Assembly (NCBI GenBank): GCA_021739695.1
Contig: JAIPBM010000019.1
Span: 1-64,000 of the forward strand
Reading direction: 5' to 3'
DNA from: Flavobacteriales bacterium
GTDB taxonomy: Bacteria > Bacteroidota > Bacteroidia > UBA10329
Length of the DNA: 64,000 bases
Part shown: one piece after another, positions 43,186 to 52,292 of the stretch
Numbering within the stretch: position 1 is the first letter of the stretch
Layout: the number at the start of each line of letters is the position of its first letter
Position numbers and translations under genes: made by a program
Notes under the pieces: generated by a model
Databases searched by the model: none
Seen by the model: only the letters and a program-made list of their open reading frames with translations
Told to the model about the DNA's origin: nothing

Positions 43186-46100
43186 CTACGATAATGTTCT
43201 CCTTGCTTGCCATGTAAGAATAAAGCGCAGGAATGATGTAAAGTGTGAGTAAAAGGGAGAAAATCAATCCTCCAATAATTGACAATCCCATTGGTACACG
43301 ACTGGAGGATGAATCGCCTAAAGCCAAAGCAATGGGCAAGGCGCCAAGCACGGTACTAAGGCTGGTCATAAGAATGGGACGGAAACGTTGCGCTGCGGCT
43401 TCAAACGCGGCTTCTTTCAAGGACATGCCAGCATCGCGTTTCTGATTGGCAAATTCCACAATCAGGATACCATTCTTGGTTACAATTCCTACCAGCACCA
43501 CCATTCCGATCTGACTGAAGATGTTGAGGGTTTGCCCAAATGCCCAAAGCGTGAAAATGGCTCCAGCCAATGCTAAAGGCACGGTAACCATGATGATGGT
43601 TGGGTCGCGGAAGCTTTCGAATTGTGCCGCCAAGGTGAGATAAACCAACACCAACGCGAAAATGAAGATGAGCAGCGTGCTGTCTGAACTCTCTGCAAAG
43701 TCGGAGGCACTACCAGCCAACTCAGTACTAAAGCTCTCATCCAGCAGGTCTTTGGCAATGGCACGCATCTCGTCAATACCATCACCTATGGTGAAGCCTG
43801 GAGCAGGATCGGCCTGAATGGTAGCCGAAGTGTAACGATTGTAACGCAACAACGATGGCGGACGACTTTGATAGCCGATATCCACCAAGTTCTCGAGGGT
43901 TACCATTTGTCCGCTGCTGTTGCGCACCGTAATGTTTTTCACATCCACAGGTTCGTCCTTCTTCTCCTTAATGGCCTCAGTAATCACATAATACTGCTTG
44001 CCATCCTTCATAAAATAGCCAAGTCGTTGTTCGCTCAAATAGGTTTGAAGCGTCTTTGCAATATCAATCACACTCACGCCCATAAGCAACGCTTTATTCC
44101 TATTGATGGTAACGGTGATCTCAGGTTTGCTGAACTTTAGATCGACCGTAGAAGCAGTAAACTTTGGGCTTTGTGCCACGCGATCCATAAACTGTGGAAG
44201 CACCTGTTTCAATCTATCTAGATCAGGAGCCTGCACCACAAACTGAACAGGTAATCCTCCAAAACCTCCAGCGCTTGATTTGATGGTCGGGTCTTGCTGC
44301 ACAAACGATTGGGCAAAGGTCAAGTTCTTCAATAATCCGTTGATCTCGTTGGCCAACTGGCTTTGCGATTTCTCCCTAGCACCCGGTTGTTTCAAGGGCA
44401 TAAAAACAAAGGATGAATTGGCAGCCGTGGAAGCACGGAATGTAGGTGAAGTAACGCCCAATAGGAATGCCTTTTCGGGAATGGTGTCCAACATCTGCAT
44501 CAGTCTTTCCTGATAATTGTCCATGGCCTCGTAGGAGGTTCCTTCTGGTGCTGTGGAAATGATGCGCAGTTGGCTCTTATCTTCCATTGGCGCCAACTCC
44601 GATTGCAGACTGGAACCTACAAAGTAAGTGGCCACCGTAATGACGATGAAGATGGGAAAGGCCAACCACCGATGATTCATAAATGCAGTCAGCGAACGGG
44701 TGTAGCCATCAACCGTAGATTGCACCATTCGGCCAAACAAGCGCATGAGCGCATTTTCCTTTTTACTCTTTTTCAGAATCCGCGAACTCATCATAGGCGT
44801 AAGCGAGAGCGTAATGAAGGTGGAAATGACAATGGCGCCCACCACTACCATGGCAAACTCCTGAAACAACTGCCCCGTTAATCCCGGCATAAAGAAGATG
44901 GGCAGGAACACGCAAATAAGTGAAATAGACGTAGCAATAACCGCAAAGAACACTTCGCGCGAGCCTTCAAAAGCGGCCTTCATTGGGTGCATACCTTCCT
45001 CTACTTTAGTGTAGATGTTTTCCATTACCACAATGGCATCATCTACAACCAATCCTGTGGCAAGCACCAATCCCAAGAGGGAAAGAATGTTGATGGAGAA
45101 ACCAGCGGCATATAACACGCCAAAACTGCCAATAAGTGCAATTGGAATAAGCGTAATAGGAATGAGCGTGGTTCTCCAATTCCGAAGGAAAAAGAAGATG
45201 ACCATCAGTACCAGAATGAATGCCAAGAGGATGGTTCCTTCCACCTCGCGGATGGCCGAACGGATGCTCAGCGTTTTATCCATGGCCACATTGAGTTCAA
45301 TGTCTTCTGGCAGGTCCTTCTTCATAATCTCAATCCTGCGGAAGGCTTCATCTACAATATCGATGTAGTTAGAACCTGGCTGCGGTTGCAGGGCAATTCC
45401 TACCATGGGTTTTACGCCATTTCCGCGCAAAAGCGTGCGTTCCGATTCGGCTCCCAAACGCGCAGCACCCACATCTTTGAGGCGGATAAGCGTGTTATTT
45501 CGTTCTCCGATGATAAGTTGATCAAACTCCTCTGCTGTATAAAGTCGTCCAATGGTCCGCACAGTAAGTTCGGTTTCTGTACCCTCTATCCTACCCGATG
45601 GCAGTTCGATATTCTGAGCATCCAAGGCATTCTGAATATCGATGGGCGCAATATTGAACTCGCGCATCTTTGCTGGATCCAACTCCAAACGCATGGCGTA
45701 TTTCTTCTCGCCCCAAATACGAATGCTACTCACTCCCGGAATGGTTTGCAGCCGTTCCTTGAAAACGTTGTTTCCTATCTGTGTCAGTTCCAACAGACCA
45801 CGTTTATCGCTTTGCACCGTGATTGAAAGGATGGTCTCTGCGTTGGCATCGGCTTTATTCACAATAGGCGGATCGGCATCGGGCGGTAGGTTTTTGGTAG
45901 CCTGCGAAGCCTTGTCGCGCACATCGTTGGCGGCATTGTTCAAATCCATTTCTGGTAGAAATTCCACCGTAATGGTGCTTCTGCCATCTGTGCTGATGGA
46001 GCTGATCTTCTTAACCCCTTCTACGCTATTGATCTGTTCCTCCAGCGGCTCAGTGATCTGCGATTCAATGATCTCGGCATTCGCACCGATATAGTTGGTA

Positions 46101-46243
46101 GTGATGGTTACAACAGGTGGATCGACACTCGGATACTCGCGCACACCGAGGTTGATGTAGCCCACGGCCCCCAACAGCACCACCACAATGGCAAATACCG
46201 TGGCGAGAACGGGTCTCTTTATACTTATTTCTGATAATGTCAT
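43166..46243 (-). CDS. RND efflux pump inner-membrane transporter, HAE1/AcrB type
   Basis: A 1025-residue proton-driven drug exporter with twelve helices and two large periplasmic loops. The proton-relay pair Asp401-Asp402 lies in GLVVDDAIVVMENI, and the essential Lys follows in GIVTKNGILIVEFANQKR. The N-terminus MTLSEISIKRPVLATVFAIV is standard. Works as a trimer with the adaptor encoded just upstream and the TolC channel encoded just downstream. The adaptor gene stop is 12 bases before its start. Confidence 0.95.
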   Translation of the reverse strand: MTLSEISIKRPVLATVFAIVVVLLGAVGYINLGVREYPSVDPPVVTITTNYIGANAEIIESQITEPLEEQINSVEGVKKISSISTDGRSTITVEFLPEMDLNNAANDVRDKASQATKNLPPDADPPIVNKADANAETILSITVQSDKRGLLELTQIGNNVFKERLQTIPGVSSIRIWGEKKYAMRLELDPAKMREFNIAPIDIQNALDAQNIELPSGRIEGTETELTVRTIGRLYTAEEFDQLIIGERNNTLIRLKDVGAARLGAESERTLLRGNGVKPMVGIALQPQPGSNYIDIVDEAFRRIEIMKKDLPEDIELNVAMDKTLSIRSAIREVEGTILLAFILVLMVIFFFLRNWRTTLIPITLIPIALIGSFGVLYAAGFSINILSLLGLVLATGLVVDDAIVVMENIYTKVEEGMHPMKAAFEGSREVFFAVIATSISLICVFLPIFFMPGLTGQLFQEFAMVVVGAIVISTFITLSLTPMMSSRILKKSKKENALMRLFGRMVQSTVDGYTRSLTAFMNHRWLAFPIFIVITVATYFVGSSLQSELAPMEDKSQLRIISTAPEGTSYEAMDNYQERLMQMLDTIPEKAFLLGVTSPTFRASTAANSSFVFMPLKQPGAREKSQSQLANEINGLLKNLTFAQSFVQQDPTIKSSAGGFGGLPVQFVVQAPDLDRLKQVLPQFMDRVAQSPKFTASTVDLKFSKPEITVTINRNKALLMGVSVIDIAKTLQTYLSEQRLGYFMKDGKQYYVITEAIKEKKDEPVDVKNITVRNSSGQMVTLENLVDIGYQSRPPSLLRYNRYTSATIQADPAPGFTIGDGIDEMRAIAKDLLDESFSTELAGSASDFAESSDSTLLIFIFALVLVYLTLAAQFESFRDPTIIMVTVPLALAGAIFTLWAFGQTLNIFSQIGMVVLVGIVTKNGILIVEFANQKRDAGMSLKEAAFEAAAQRFRPILMTSLSTVLGALPIALALGDSSSSRVPMGLSIIGGLIFSLLLTLYIIPALYSYMASKENIIVDEADFQ

Positions 46244-46255
46244 ATTAGAATCCGC

Positions 46256-47305
46256 TTATTTGATGATGGACTGTAGCGTGACATCCATTCCTACTTTCAC
46301 TTGTAGAAGACCAGTTGTAATAAGCGTATCGCCTTTGCTAATGCCTGATGCTACATGTACCATATCGGCATTGCGGCCGCCCAACTGCACCGTCTTGCGC
46401 TCCACTTTTCCGTTCTTATACAAGAAGACCGTTTGGTCGTTGATCTCTGGAACAATGGCCTGCGTAGGAACCATCAGTGCATCTTCTACAAACTCTGTAG
46501 CCACTAGCACTTCGGCAAAGGTTCCGGGCATTACCGTGTTCTGACCAGATTGCTTCAGCATGGCCCGAACACTGATGGTGCGTGAACTGGCATCCACCAA
46601 CGGATTGATGGCGTAAATACTGGCCTCCAAAGTATCGTTGGCAACTACAACTCGCACCACTTTGCCCACTTTCAGGCTGTTTCGGTGTTCCTGCGCAATA
46701 GAGAAATCAACCTTCAGTCGGTCTAATTGCGTTACAACTGTAATCACCTCGCCTTCTTTCAAATAAGCGCCTTTACTGAAGTTGCGCAGCCCCAAAGTGC
46801 CAGCAAACGGTGCTTTCACATTGGCCAGATCTACGTTTACCTGCAACTGCTGTATCTGTGCACGCAAAGTCTCCACCTTCGACACCAAACCATCAATTTC
46901 TTCCTGCGTGCTGCCTTCAATGCTCAGCAAGGCTTTCTTTCTGTCGAGGTCTTTGGTGGCAGCATCCAACTCGGCATTCAAACCCAACAATTGCGCTTTC
47001 CAGCTTCTATCGTCCATTCGGATAATGGCCTGTCCTTCAGCCACTTTCTCTCCTTCGTTGAAGAAGATGTCCATCACCTGTCCCGACATGGGCGCCATCA
47101 GTTCTACCTGTTCGTTGGCCTGCAAAGCTGCAGTTACGGCCACCGTATTATTAAATGGTTGTGGCGTTGCAATAAAGCCGTCAACCTTCATCGTGGGTTT
47201 CGGACCTGTTGCGTCTTTCGCTTCGCCACTATCTCCGCAAGAAGCCAACAGCACTATGGCCGGAAGTACGAAAGCTCCAGCAATCCAATTCATTTTAGTC
47301 ATCAT
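46256..47305 (-). CDS. RND efflux periplasmic adaptor (membrane fusion protein)
   Basis: About 350 residues, a lipoprotein with the lipobox LLASC. Barrel-sandwich, hairpin and beta-barrel parts are recognisable (VELMAPMSGQVMDIFFNEGEKVAEGQ, then a coiled hairpin, then VKAPFAGTLGLRNFSKGAYLKEGEVI). Possible starts are GTG 47314 and ATGs at 47305, 47302 and 47293. The upstream ones overlap the marR stop region, so translation is probably coupled. Confidence 0.93.
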   Translation of the reverse strand: MMTKMNWIAGAFVLPAIVLLASCGDSGEAKDATGPKPTMKVDGFIATPQPFNNTVAVTAALQANEQVELMAPMSGQVMDIFFNEGEKVAEGQAIIRMDDRSWKAQLLGLNAELDAATKDLDRKKALLSIEGSTQEEIDGLVSKVETLRAQIQQLQVNVDLANVKAPFAGTLGLRNFSKGAYLKEGEVITVVTQLDRLKVDFSIAQEHRNSLKVGKVVRVVVANDTLEASIYAINPLVDASSRTISVRAMLKQSGQNTVMPGTFAEVLVATEFVEDALMVPTQAIVPEINDQTVFLYKNGKVERKTVQLGGRNADMVHVASGISKGDTLITTGLLQVKVGMDVTLQSIIK

Positions 47306-47735
47306 CTTTTTCACTTGCAGTCACTTTAAAACTTGGTTTCGGCTGGGTATCCAGCAATTTCATCATGTGGGTCATGCCACGCTCAAAGCATTCTTTTTCC
47401 TCGGCAGAAAAGTCTTTGAACATCAGTTCGTTGGTCTGCGCCACCGCTTCTTCAATCAACGGAATAAGTGCTTTGCCTTTAGTGGTCAACTCCACCAAAT
47501 GGCATCTTCTATCGTTGCTATCTTGCTTACGTTCTACAAATCCTAGGGCGCTAAGTGCATCTACCAAGCGCATGGTAAAGACCTTATCGCGCCTCAGCAC
47601 CTGACCCAATTCCGTCTGCGTAATGCTTCCGCTGTGCTCGTTGAGGTACATCACCGCCACGAAATAACGTTCCAGTCCGTGCGGCTTCATCAAAGCCGAA
47701 AGTGTACTGATGTACACCTCCGAAATGAGCGTCAT
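47295..47735 (-). CDS. MarR-family transcriptional regulator
   Basis: 146 residues from ATG 47735 (MTLISEVYIS). The frame is open to 47822, but that extra part would span the promoter and operator-like dyad. The winged helix shows TQTELGQVLRRDKVFTMRLVDALSALGFVERKQDSNDRRCHLVELTTKGKAL, the MarR DxRxxxxxLT wing. First gene of the efflux operon, which it probably represses until a drug or toxin binds. Confidence 0.92.
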   Translation of the reverse strand: MTLISEVYISTLSALMKPHGLERYFVAVMYLNEHSGSITQTELGQVLRRDKVFTMRLVDALSALGFVERKQDSNDRRCHLVELTTKGKALIPLIEEAVAQTNELMFKDFSAEEKECFERGMTHMMKLLDTQPKPSFKVTASEKDDD

Positions 47736-47782
47736 TTCATACCCGTAAACCTTTGAGCGATACAATGAATGGATGGTTTTGA

Positions 47783-47823
47783 TTGTAACAGTTACAAATG
47801 TAACTAGTGTTCCAAATTTCAAA
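47783..47823 (-). promoter_or_regulatory. MarR operator overlapping the efflux operon promoter
   Basis: TTGTAAC-A-GTTACAA (47783-47797) is a perfect dyad, and AGTTAC-AAAT-GTAACT (47790-47805) overlaps it, so three GTAAC-type half-sites alternate. On the minus strand TACATTTG (47795-47802) fits TAnnTTTG, with TTTG (47820-47823) 17 bases upstream as a -33 box. Regulator binding would cover the -7 box. Confidence 0.7.
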
Positions 47824-47938
47824 CAAAGCGAAGTGCTAAAAGTTCATTCGTTTTGAAACTCAGATACTGAACTGAAGGTCGGGCGGCCAACATTTTGGTG
47901 CTTGGCGCTGTTGTAGTTTCGAACAAACGCTTATTGCC

Positions 47939-48394
47939 ATGAAATCGTTATTCCCCTTAATTACCGTCCTTTTTCTGAGTGCTTGCACACACGCACAGAC
48001 TGACATTCAAAAAGACGTAAAATCAGATAGCTTTTACAAAGAGAAGCTGAACGAAGAACAGTATTACGTCACTCGCCAGCATGGTACCGAGCGTGCCTTT
48101 ACCGGCAAGTATTGGGACAATAAGGCCGATGGCATTTACACCTGCGTATGCTGCGGATTGGAGCTCTTTGATTCGCGCACCAAGTTTAAAAGCGGCACAG
48201 GTTGGCCAAGCTATTTCAGCTACATAGGCAACCATGTAGAGCAATCGACAGATACGAGCTTTGGCATGATGCGCGATGAAGTGCATTGCGCGCGTTGCAA
48301 TGCGCATTTGGGACATGTGTTCGATGATGGCCCCGATCCAACTGGCCTCCGCTATTGCATCAACTCCGCCTCTTTGGGGTTTCAAGCGAAATAG
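47939..48394 (+). CDS. msrB: Peptide-methionine (R)-S-oxide reductase, exported
   Basis: A 151-residue MsrB that reduces methionine-R-sulfoxide in proteins. A signal or lipoprotein leader ([16 protein letters not shown], Cys16) places it in the envelope. The zinc cysteines are CVCC and CARC, and the catalytic Cys lies in [19 protein letters not shown] at 47914-47921 is a 7 of 8 match to the TAnnTTTG box. Its stop is immediately adjacent to that of the convergent ABC ATPase gene. Confidence 0.95.
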   Translation: MKSLFPLITVLFLSACTHAQTDIQKDVKSDSFYKEKLNEEQYYVTRQHGTERAFTGKYWDNKADGIYTCVCCGLELFDSRTKFKSGTGWPSYFSYIGNHVEQSTDTSFGMMRDEVHCARCNAHLGHVFDDGPDPTGLRYCINSASLGFQAK

Positions 48395-49024
48395 CTACTT
48401 GTAATCAGCAATATCTACCTGCTTCCCGCAAAAGCTGAACTCATCCTTTTGGTCGTTAGAGCAGACAAGGATGATCCGGTCCTGTTTGTTTTCCTCCACC
48501 AGTTGCTTGTACCATTCGATGGCTTTCGCATCGAGGTTGGAGGTCGGTTCATCCAGCAGAACGAAAGGCGTATCAGATAGCAAGGCAAGACCGAGCTTTA
48601 CCCGTTGCTTCATTCCGGAAGAGTAATACTTGATGGCCTTGGTCTTGGAATCTGTGAGGTAGAGCTTATCGATGATGGCATCGATGGTCAGACCCTTTTT
48701 GAACGGCTTCATCTTCTGATGGAATTCGAGCATTTCAATAAGGGTGAATTCCTCGACCAGCTCCAAGTAAGGCGTTGCCAATGAGAACAGGCCGAGGCTC
48801 TCCTCTACTTTGAAACCCTTCCCATCTACCGTGAATAGAAGTTCCCCTTCAGAAGCTACGGTACTTCCCAGAATCACTTGCAAAAGCGTTGACTTTCCTG
48901 AACCATTCGGGCCAAGGATCACCGTATGTTCATTCTGTTTGAAGGTGTGATTTACACCTCTGAAGATCCACTCGTGGTTGTAGCGTTTCCCTACGTTCTG
49001 TAAAGAAATCTGCAGCGAAGACAT
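48395..49024 (-). CDS. ABC transporter ATP-binding protein
   Basis: A 209-residue ATPase. Walker A is GPNGSGKST (about residues 38-46), signature YSSGMKQRVKLGLAL and Walker B VLLDEPTSNLD. No permease gene is adjacent. In Bacteroidota this small ATPase is often found after lpxA, so it may serve envelope lipid or lipoprotein transport; that link is inference from gene order. It starts 2 bases after the lpxA stop. Confidence 0.9.
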   Translation of the reverse strand: MSSLQISLQNVGKRYNHEWIFRGVNHTFKQNEHTVILGPNGSGKSTLLQVILGSTVASEGELLFTVDGKGFKVEESLGLFSLATPYLELVEEFTLIEMLEFHQKMKPFKKGLTIDAIIDKLYLTDSKTKAIKYYSSGMKQRVKLGLALLSDTPFVLLDEPTSNLDAKAIEWYKQLVEENKQDRIILVCSNDQKDEFSFCGKQVDIADYK

Positions 49025-49026
49025 GA

Positions 49027-49827
49027 TTATTTAGCTCCGTTTCCGTTCAAGAACTGATAACCTTTCATGATACCACGTTTAGATTCGCGTACAAAATCAA
49101 TGATCTCATCGCGTTCATCGGTTACAGGGAATTCCGCCTCCAATTGAGAAAGCGCTTGCGTTACGTTGTAATGTTTCAGGAACAACACACGGTAGATCTC
49201 CTGGATCTCACGAACCTTCTCAACAGAAAATCCTCTGCGTTTCATGCCTACGCTGTTCACACCCGAATAGCTCAACGGATAACGTGCTGCCTTGCTATAA
49301 GGCGGAACATCTTTACCGACCAATGCGCCTCCTGAAAGAATGGCGTGTGCGCCAATCCTTACAAACTGATGCAATGCCGACATGCCTCCAATGATCGCGT
49401 AATCACCTATCACGATATGTCCGGCAAGGGTGCAGGCGTTGGCCAAAATCACACCTTTACCAATAACGCAATCATGTGCCACATGCACATAGGCCATCAG
49501 CATGGAATTATCTCCAATAACCGTCTTTCCACTTGCTTTTGTGCCTCTATTGATGGTGGCACATTCTCGGATGGTGACATTGTCACCAATTTCCACGAAC
49601 GATTCTTCGCCATCGAACTTCAGATCTTGAGGAATGGCCGAAATAACAGCTCCAGGGAAGATCCTACAGTTCTTACCGATCCGTGCACCTTCCATGATGG
49701 TGACGTTGGAACCGATCCAAGTTCCTTGGCCGATCTCCACATTCTTATGGATGGTGACAAAAGGTTCGATGACCACATTGTCTGCAATTTTAGCCTGTGG
49801 ATGAACGAAGGATAAGGGTTGATTCAT
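49027..49827 (-). CDS. lpxA: Acyl-ACP--UDP-N-acetylglucosamine O-acyltransferase
   Basis: A 266-residue LpxA, which adds the first 3-hydroxyacyl chain to UDP-GlcNAc in lipid A synthesis. It is a left-handed beta-helix of hexapeptide repeats (VVIEPFVTIHKNVEIGQG, and so on), with the catalytic His in MAYVHVAHDCVIGKG and a helical C-terminal cap. Its ATG overlaps the TAA of lpxC-fabZ by one base. Confidence 0.97.
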   Translation of the reverse strand: MNQPLSFVHPQAKIADNVVIEPFVTIHKNVEIGQGTWIGSNVTIMEGARIGKNCRIFPGAVISAIPQDLKFDGEESFVEIGDNVTIRECATINRGTKASGKTVIGDNSMLMAYVHVAHDCVIGKGVILANACTLAGHIVIGDYAIIGGMSALHQFVRIGAHAILSGGALVGKDVPPYSKAARYPLSYSGVNSVGMKRRGFSVEKVREIQEIYRVLFLKHYNVTQALSQLEAEFPVTDERDEIIDFVRESKRGIMKGYQFLNGNGAK

Positions 49828-51215
49828 TAATGCGTTCTTTTTACGATCTGTGCCATCATTTCAGCTTCCATCACTGGGTCGTTGCCCACATAGGCAATCC
49901 CCTTCATATGACACAGTCCTCTACGAATTGGGCTTAATAGGTCTAATTTGAATACGATGGTATCTCCAGGGAAAACCATCTTCCTGAACTTAACACCATC
50001 AATTTTAAGGAAATACGTTAAATAGTTTTCAGGGTCTGGAACGGTATTCAGTACCAGAATTCCTCCAACTTGTGCCATGGCTTCTATTTGCAACACGCCT
50101 GGCATCACAGGAGCTCCAGGAAAGTGTCCTTCAAAGAAGTACTCATTCATGGTGACGTTCTTCACTCCTACCACATGCGTTTCGCTCAGCTCATAGATCT
50201 TATCTATGAAAAGGAACGGTGGCCGATGCGGCAATTTGGCCATGATTCCATTGATATCGAGCAACGGCTCGGCATTGAGATCAATCTTCGGTGCTTTCGG
50301 TTTGCGGTTTTCCTTCACCAATCCCGTAAGGAACTTCCCAAAGCGGGAATTGCTACCGTGACCGGGTTTGGTGGCAATGATGTGTCCGTTGATGCGAACA
50401 TTCACCAACAGCAGATCACCAATAAGGTCGAGCAGTTTGTGGCGTGCCGGCTCATTCGGGAAACGAAGTTCCGTATTGTTCAAGGTGCCCGTTCGCGAAG
50501 CACGAATGTCCGGTTGATTGAATTGCTGCGCCAATTTCACTTGCTTCTCATCATCCATAGGATGTTCTACAAAAACAACAGCGTTGTCTAATCCGCCACC
50601 TTTTATGAGGTTGTGCTCTAGCAGCAATTCGAGTTCATGCAAGAAACAGAAGGTTCTATTCGGTGCAATCTCTGCTTCAAAATCGGCCATATCATTTAGC
50701 ACGGCATGTTGAGGTGGCAAAACCTTGCTGTTGTAATCGATCATTACGGTAAACCGTGGCCGATCGGATGGAATGATCAAGTACTCTGCTCCTGTCTCTT
50801 CGTCTTTGAATTCAATATTCGTATCGAAATTCAACACATCGCGATCCGCTTCTAATTCCTTGATACCAGCGTTCTTCAGTTTAGAGAAAAGCTCGATGGA
50901 ACTTCCGTCCAAGATCGGACATTCTGGCCCATCAATCTCAATCGTAACGCTGCTGATGCCAACGGCAGATAAAGCTGCCATTACATGTTCAATCGTACTT
51001 ACGGTTGCAGATCCAACACCGATGGTTGTTCCTCTGGCCGTGCTAACGATATGTGCCGAAATGGCTTTTATTTCAGCGTTATCGAGGTCCGTTCTTACGA
51101 AAAGGATTTCGCCTATTTCAGATGGTTTGAAAGTCAAATTGACATTAGCTCCGGTATGCAGACCCACACCGCTAACGGTGCATGCAGAAGTTATGGTCTT
51201 GTGCTTCAAACTCAT
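49827..51215 (-). CDS. lpxC: Bifunctional LpxC-FabZ protein
   Basis: A 462-residue fusion. Residues 1 to about 310 are LpxC (UDP-3-O-acyl-GlcNAc deacetylase, the committed lipid A step), with Glu76-His77 in IEHVMAAL and later RHKLLDLIGDL. The C-terminal part (about 325-462) is FabZ, 3-hydroxyacyl-ACP dehydratase, with LPHRPPFLFIDKI and FFEGHFPGAPVMPGVLQIEAMAQ. The fusion, typical of Bacteroidota, couples 3-hydroxyacyl-ACP use in lipid A with fatty acid elongation. It abuts lpxD without a gap. Confidence 0.97.
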   Translation of the reverse strand: MSLKHKTITSACTVSGVGLHTGANVNLTFKPSEIGEILFVRTDLDNAEIKAISAHIVSTARGTTIGVGSATVSTIEHVMAALSAVGISSVTIEIDGPECPILDGSSIELFSKLKNAGIKELEADRDVLNFDTNIEFKDEETGAEYLIIPSDRPRFTVMIDYNSKVLPPQHAVLNDMADFEAEIAPNRTFCFLHELELLLEHNLIKGGGLDNAVVFVEHPMDDEKQVKLAQQFNQPDIRASRTGTLNNTELRFPNEPARHKLLDLIGDLLLVNVRINGHIIATKPGHGSNSRFGKFLTGLVKENRKPKAPKIDLNAEPLLDINGIMAKLPHRPPFLFIDKIYELSETHVVGVKNVTMNEYFFEGHFPGAPVMPGVLQIEAMAQVGGILVLNTVPDPENYLTYFLKIDGVKFRKMVFPGDTIVFKLDLLSPIRRGLCHMKGIAYVGNDPVMEAEMMAQIVKRTH

Positions 51216-52229
51216 CTACAGATTTTTCAACTTCGTTTCAATGGCTTTCAGCGTTTCGGGCAAGCGTCTGAAAGACACGTACGACCTGCGATAGTTGCCT
51301 ACCTCAAATGCAGGCGAACCCTGAACGACAGCATTGTCTGGAAGGTTATTCCCAACTCCGCTTTGTGCAGCAATCTTGACGTTATCACCGATCTTCAAAT
51401 GACCGATAATTCCTACTTGACCACCGATCATGCAGCGTTTTCCGATCTTGGTTGAACCCGCAACTCCCGTTTGCGCGGCAATCACTGTGTGCTCTCCAAT
51501 TTCTACGTTATGTGCTATCTGAATCAGGTTATCCAACTTCACTCCTTTACGGATGATGGTTGAACCCATAGTAGCACGGTCGATGGTTGAATTGGAACCG
51601 ATCTCTACATCATCTTCCAATACCACATTCCCAACCTGCGGGATTTTACTGTAAGCTGCATCAGAAGGCGCAAAACCGAAACCATCGCTTCCGATGGTCA
51701 CTCCCGCATGAAGCGTACAATTATCTCCTAAAACACAATCGTGAAGCACTTTTGAACCAGCATGCAACTTGCATCCTTTTCCGATCTTGGCATTCTTTTC
51801 AAGAACGACCAGCGCACCGATTATAGTGTTATCGCCAACAACGGCAGCATCTTCTATTACTGCCCCAGCAGAAATGGTCACATTCTTACCGATGATGGCT
51901 GATTCTGAAATAATGGCTGCAGCATGAATTCCAGGTTTTGGCCGATTCATCTCATCATACTTCTGCAACAGCAAGGCAAAACAGGTGTAAGGATCGGCCA
52001 CGCGGATTAACGTTGGCTTAATATCAAACTGCGCCTCAAAATCATTCTTTACAATGACCACCGAAGCTTTGGTTGTAACGATGAATTCGCTGTATTTGGG
52101 ATTAGCCAAAAACGACAGGGAACCTTCAAAACCGCTCTCAATAGGACTCACTGTACTTACTTGTACATGTGGGTCGCCATCAACGCTGCCTCCAATAAGC
52201 TCAGCAATAACACCAGCGGTCAAAATCAT
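51216..52229 (-). CDS. lpxD: UDP-3-O-(3-hydroxyacyl)glucosamine N-acyltransferase
   Basis: A 337-residue LpxD that adds the second acyl chain in lipid A synthesis. An N-terminal uridine-binding domain (GSLSFLANPKYSEFI) precedes the hexapeptide-repeat left-handed helix; the catalytic His is in DNLIQIAHNVEIGEHTVIAAQTGVAGS. First lpx gene of the cluster, 63 bases after the HD gene. Confidence 0.97.
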   Translation of the reverse strand: MILTAGVIAELIGGSVDGDPHVQVSTVSPIESGFEGSLSFLANPKYSEFIVTTKASVVIVKNDFEAQFDIKPTLIRVADPYTCFALLLQKYDEMNRPKPGIHAAAIISESAIIGKNVTISAGAVIEDAAVVGDNTIIGALVVLEKNAKIGKGCKLHAGSKVLHDCVLGDNCTLHAGVTIGSDGFGFAPSDAAYSKIPQVGNVVLEDDVEIGSNSTIDRATMGSTIIRKGVKLDNLIQIAHNVEIGEHTVIAAQTGVAGSTKIGKRCMIGGQVGIIGHLKIGDNVKIAAQSGVGNNLPDNAVVQGSPAFEVGNYRRSYVSFRRLPETLKAIETKLKNL

Positions 52230-52292
52230 CCGCGCAAAAGTAAAATTTAATGAACCTGTTTTAAGTAGATGTTAACCGATCGGCAAGCAGGT

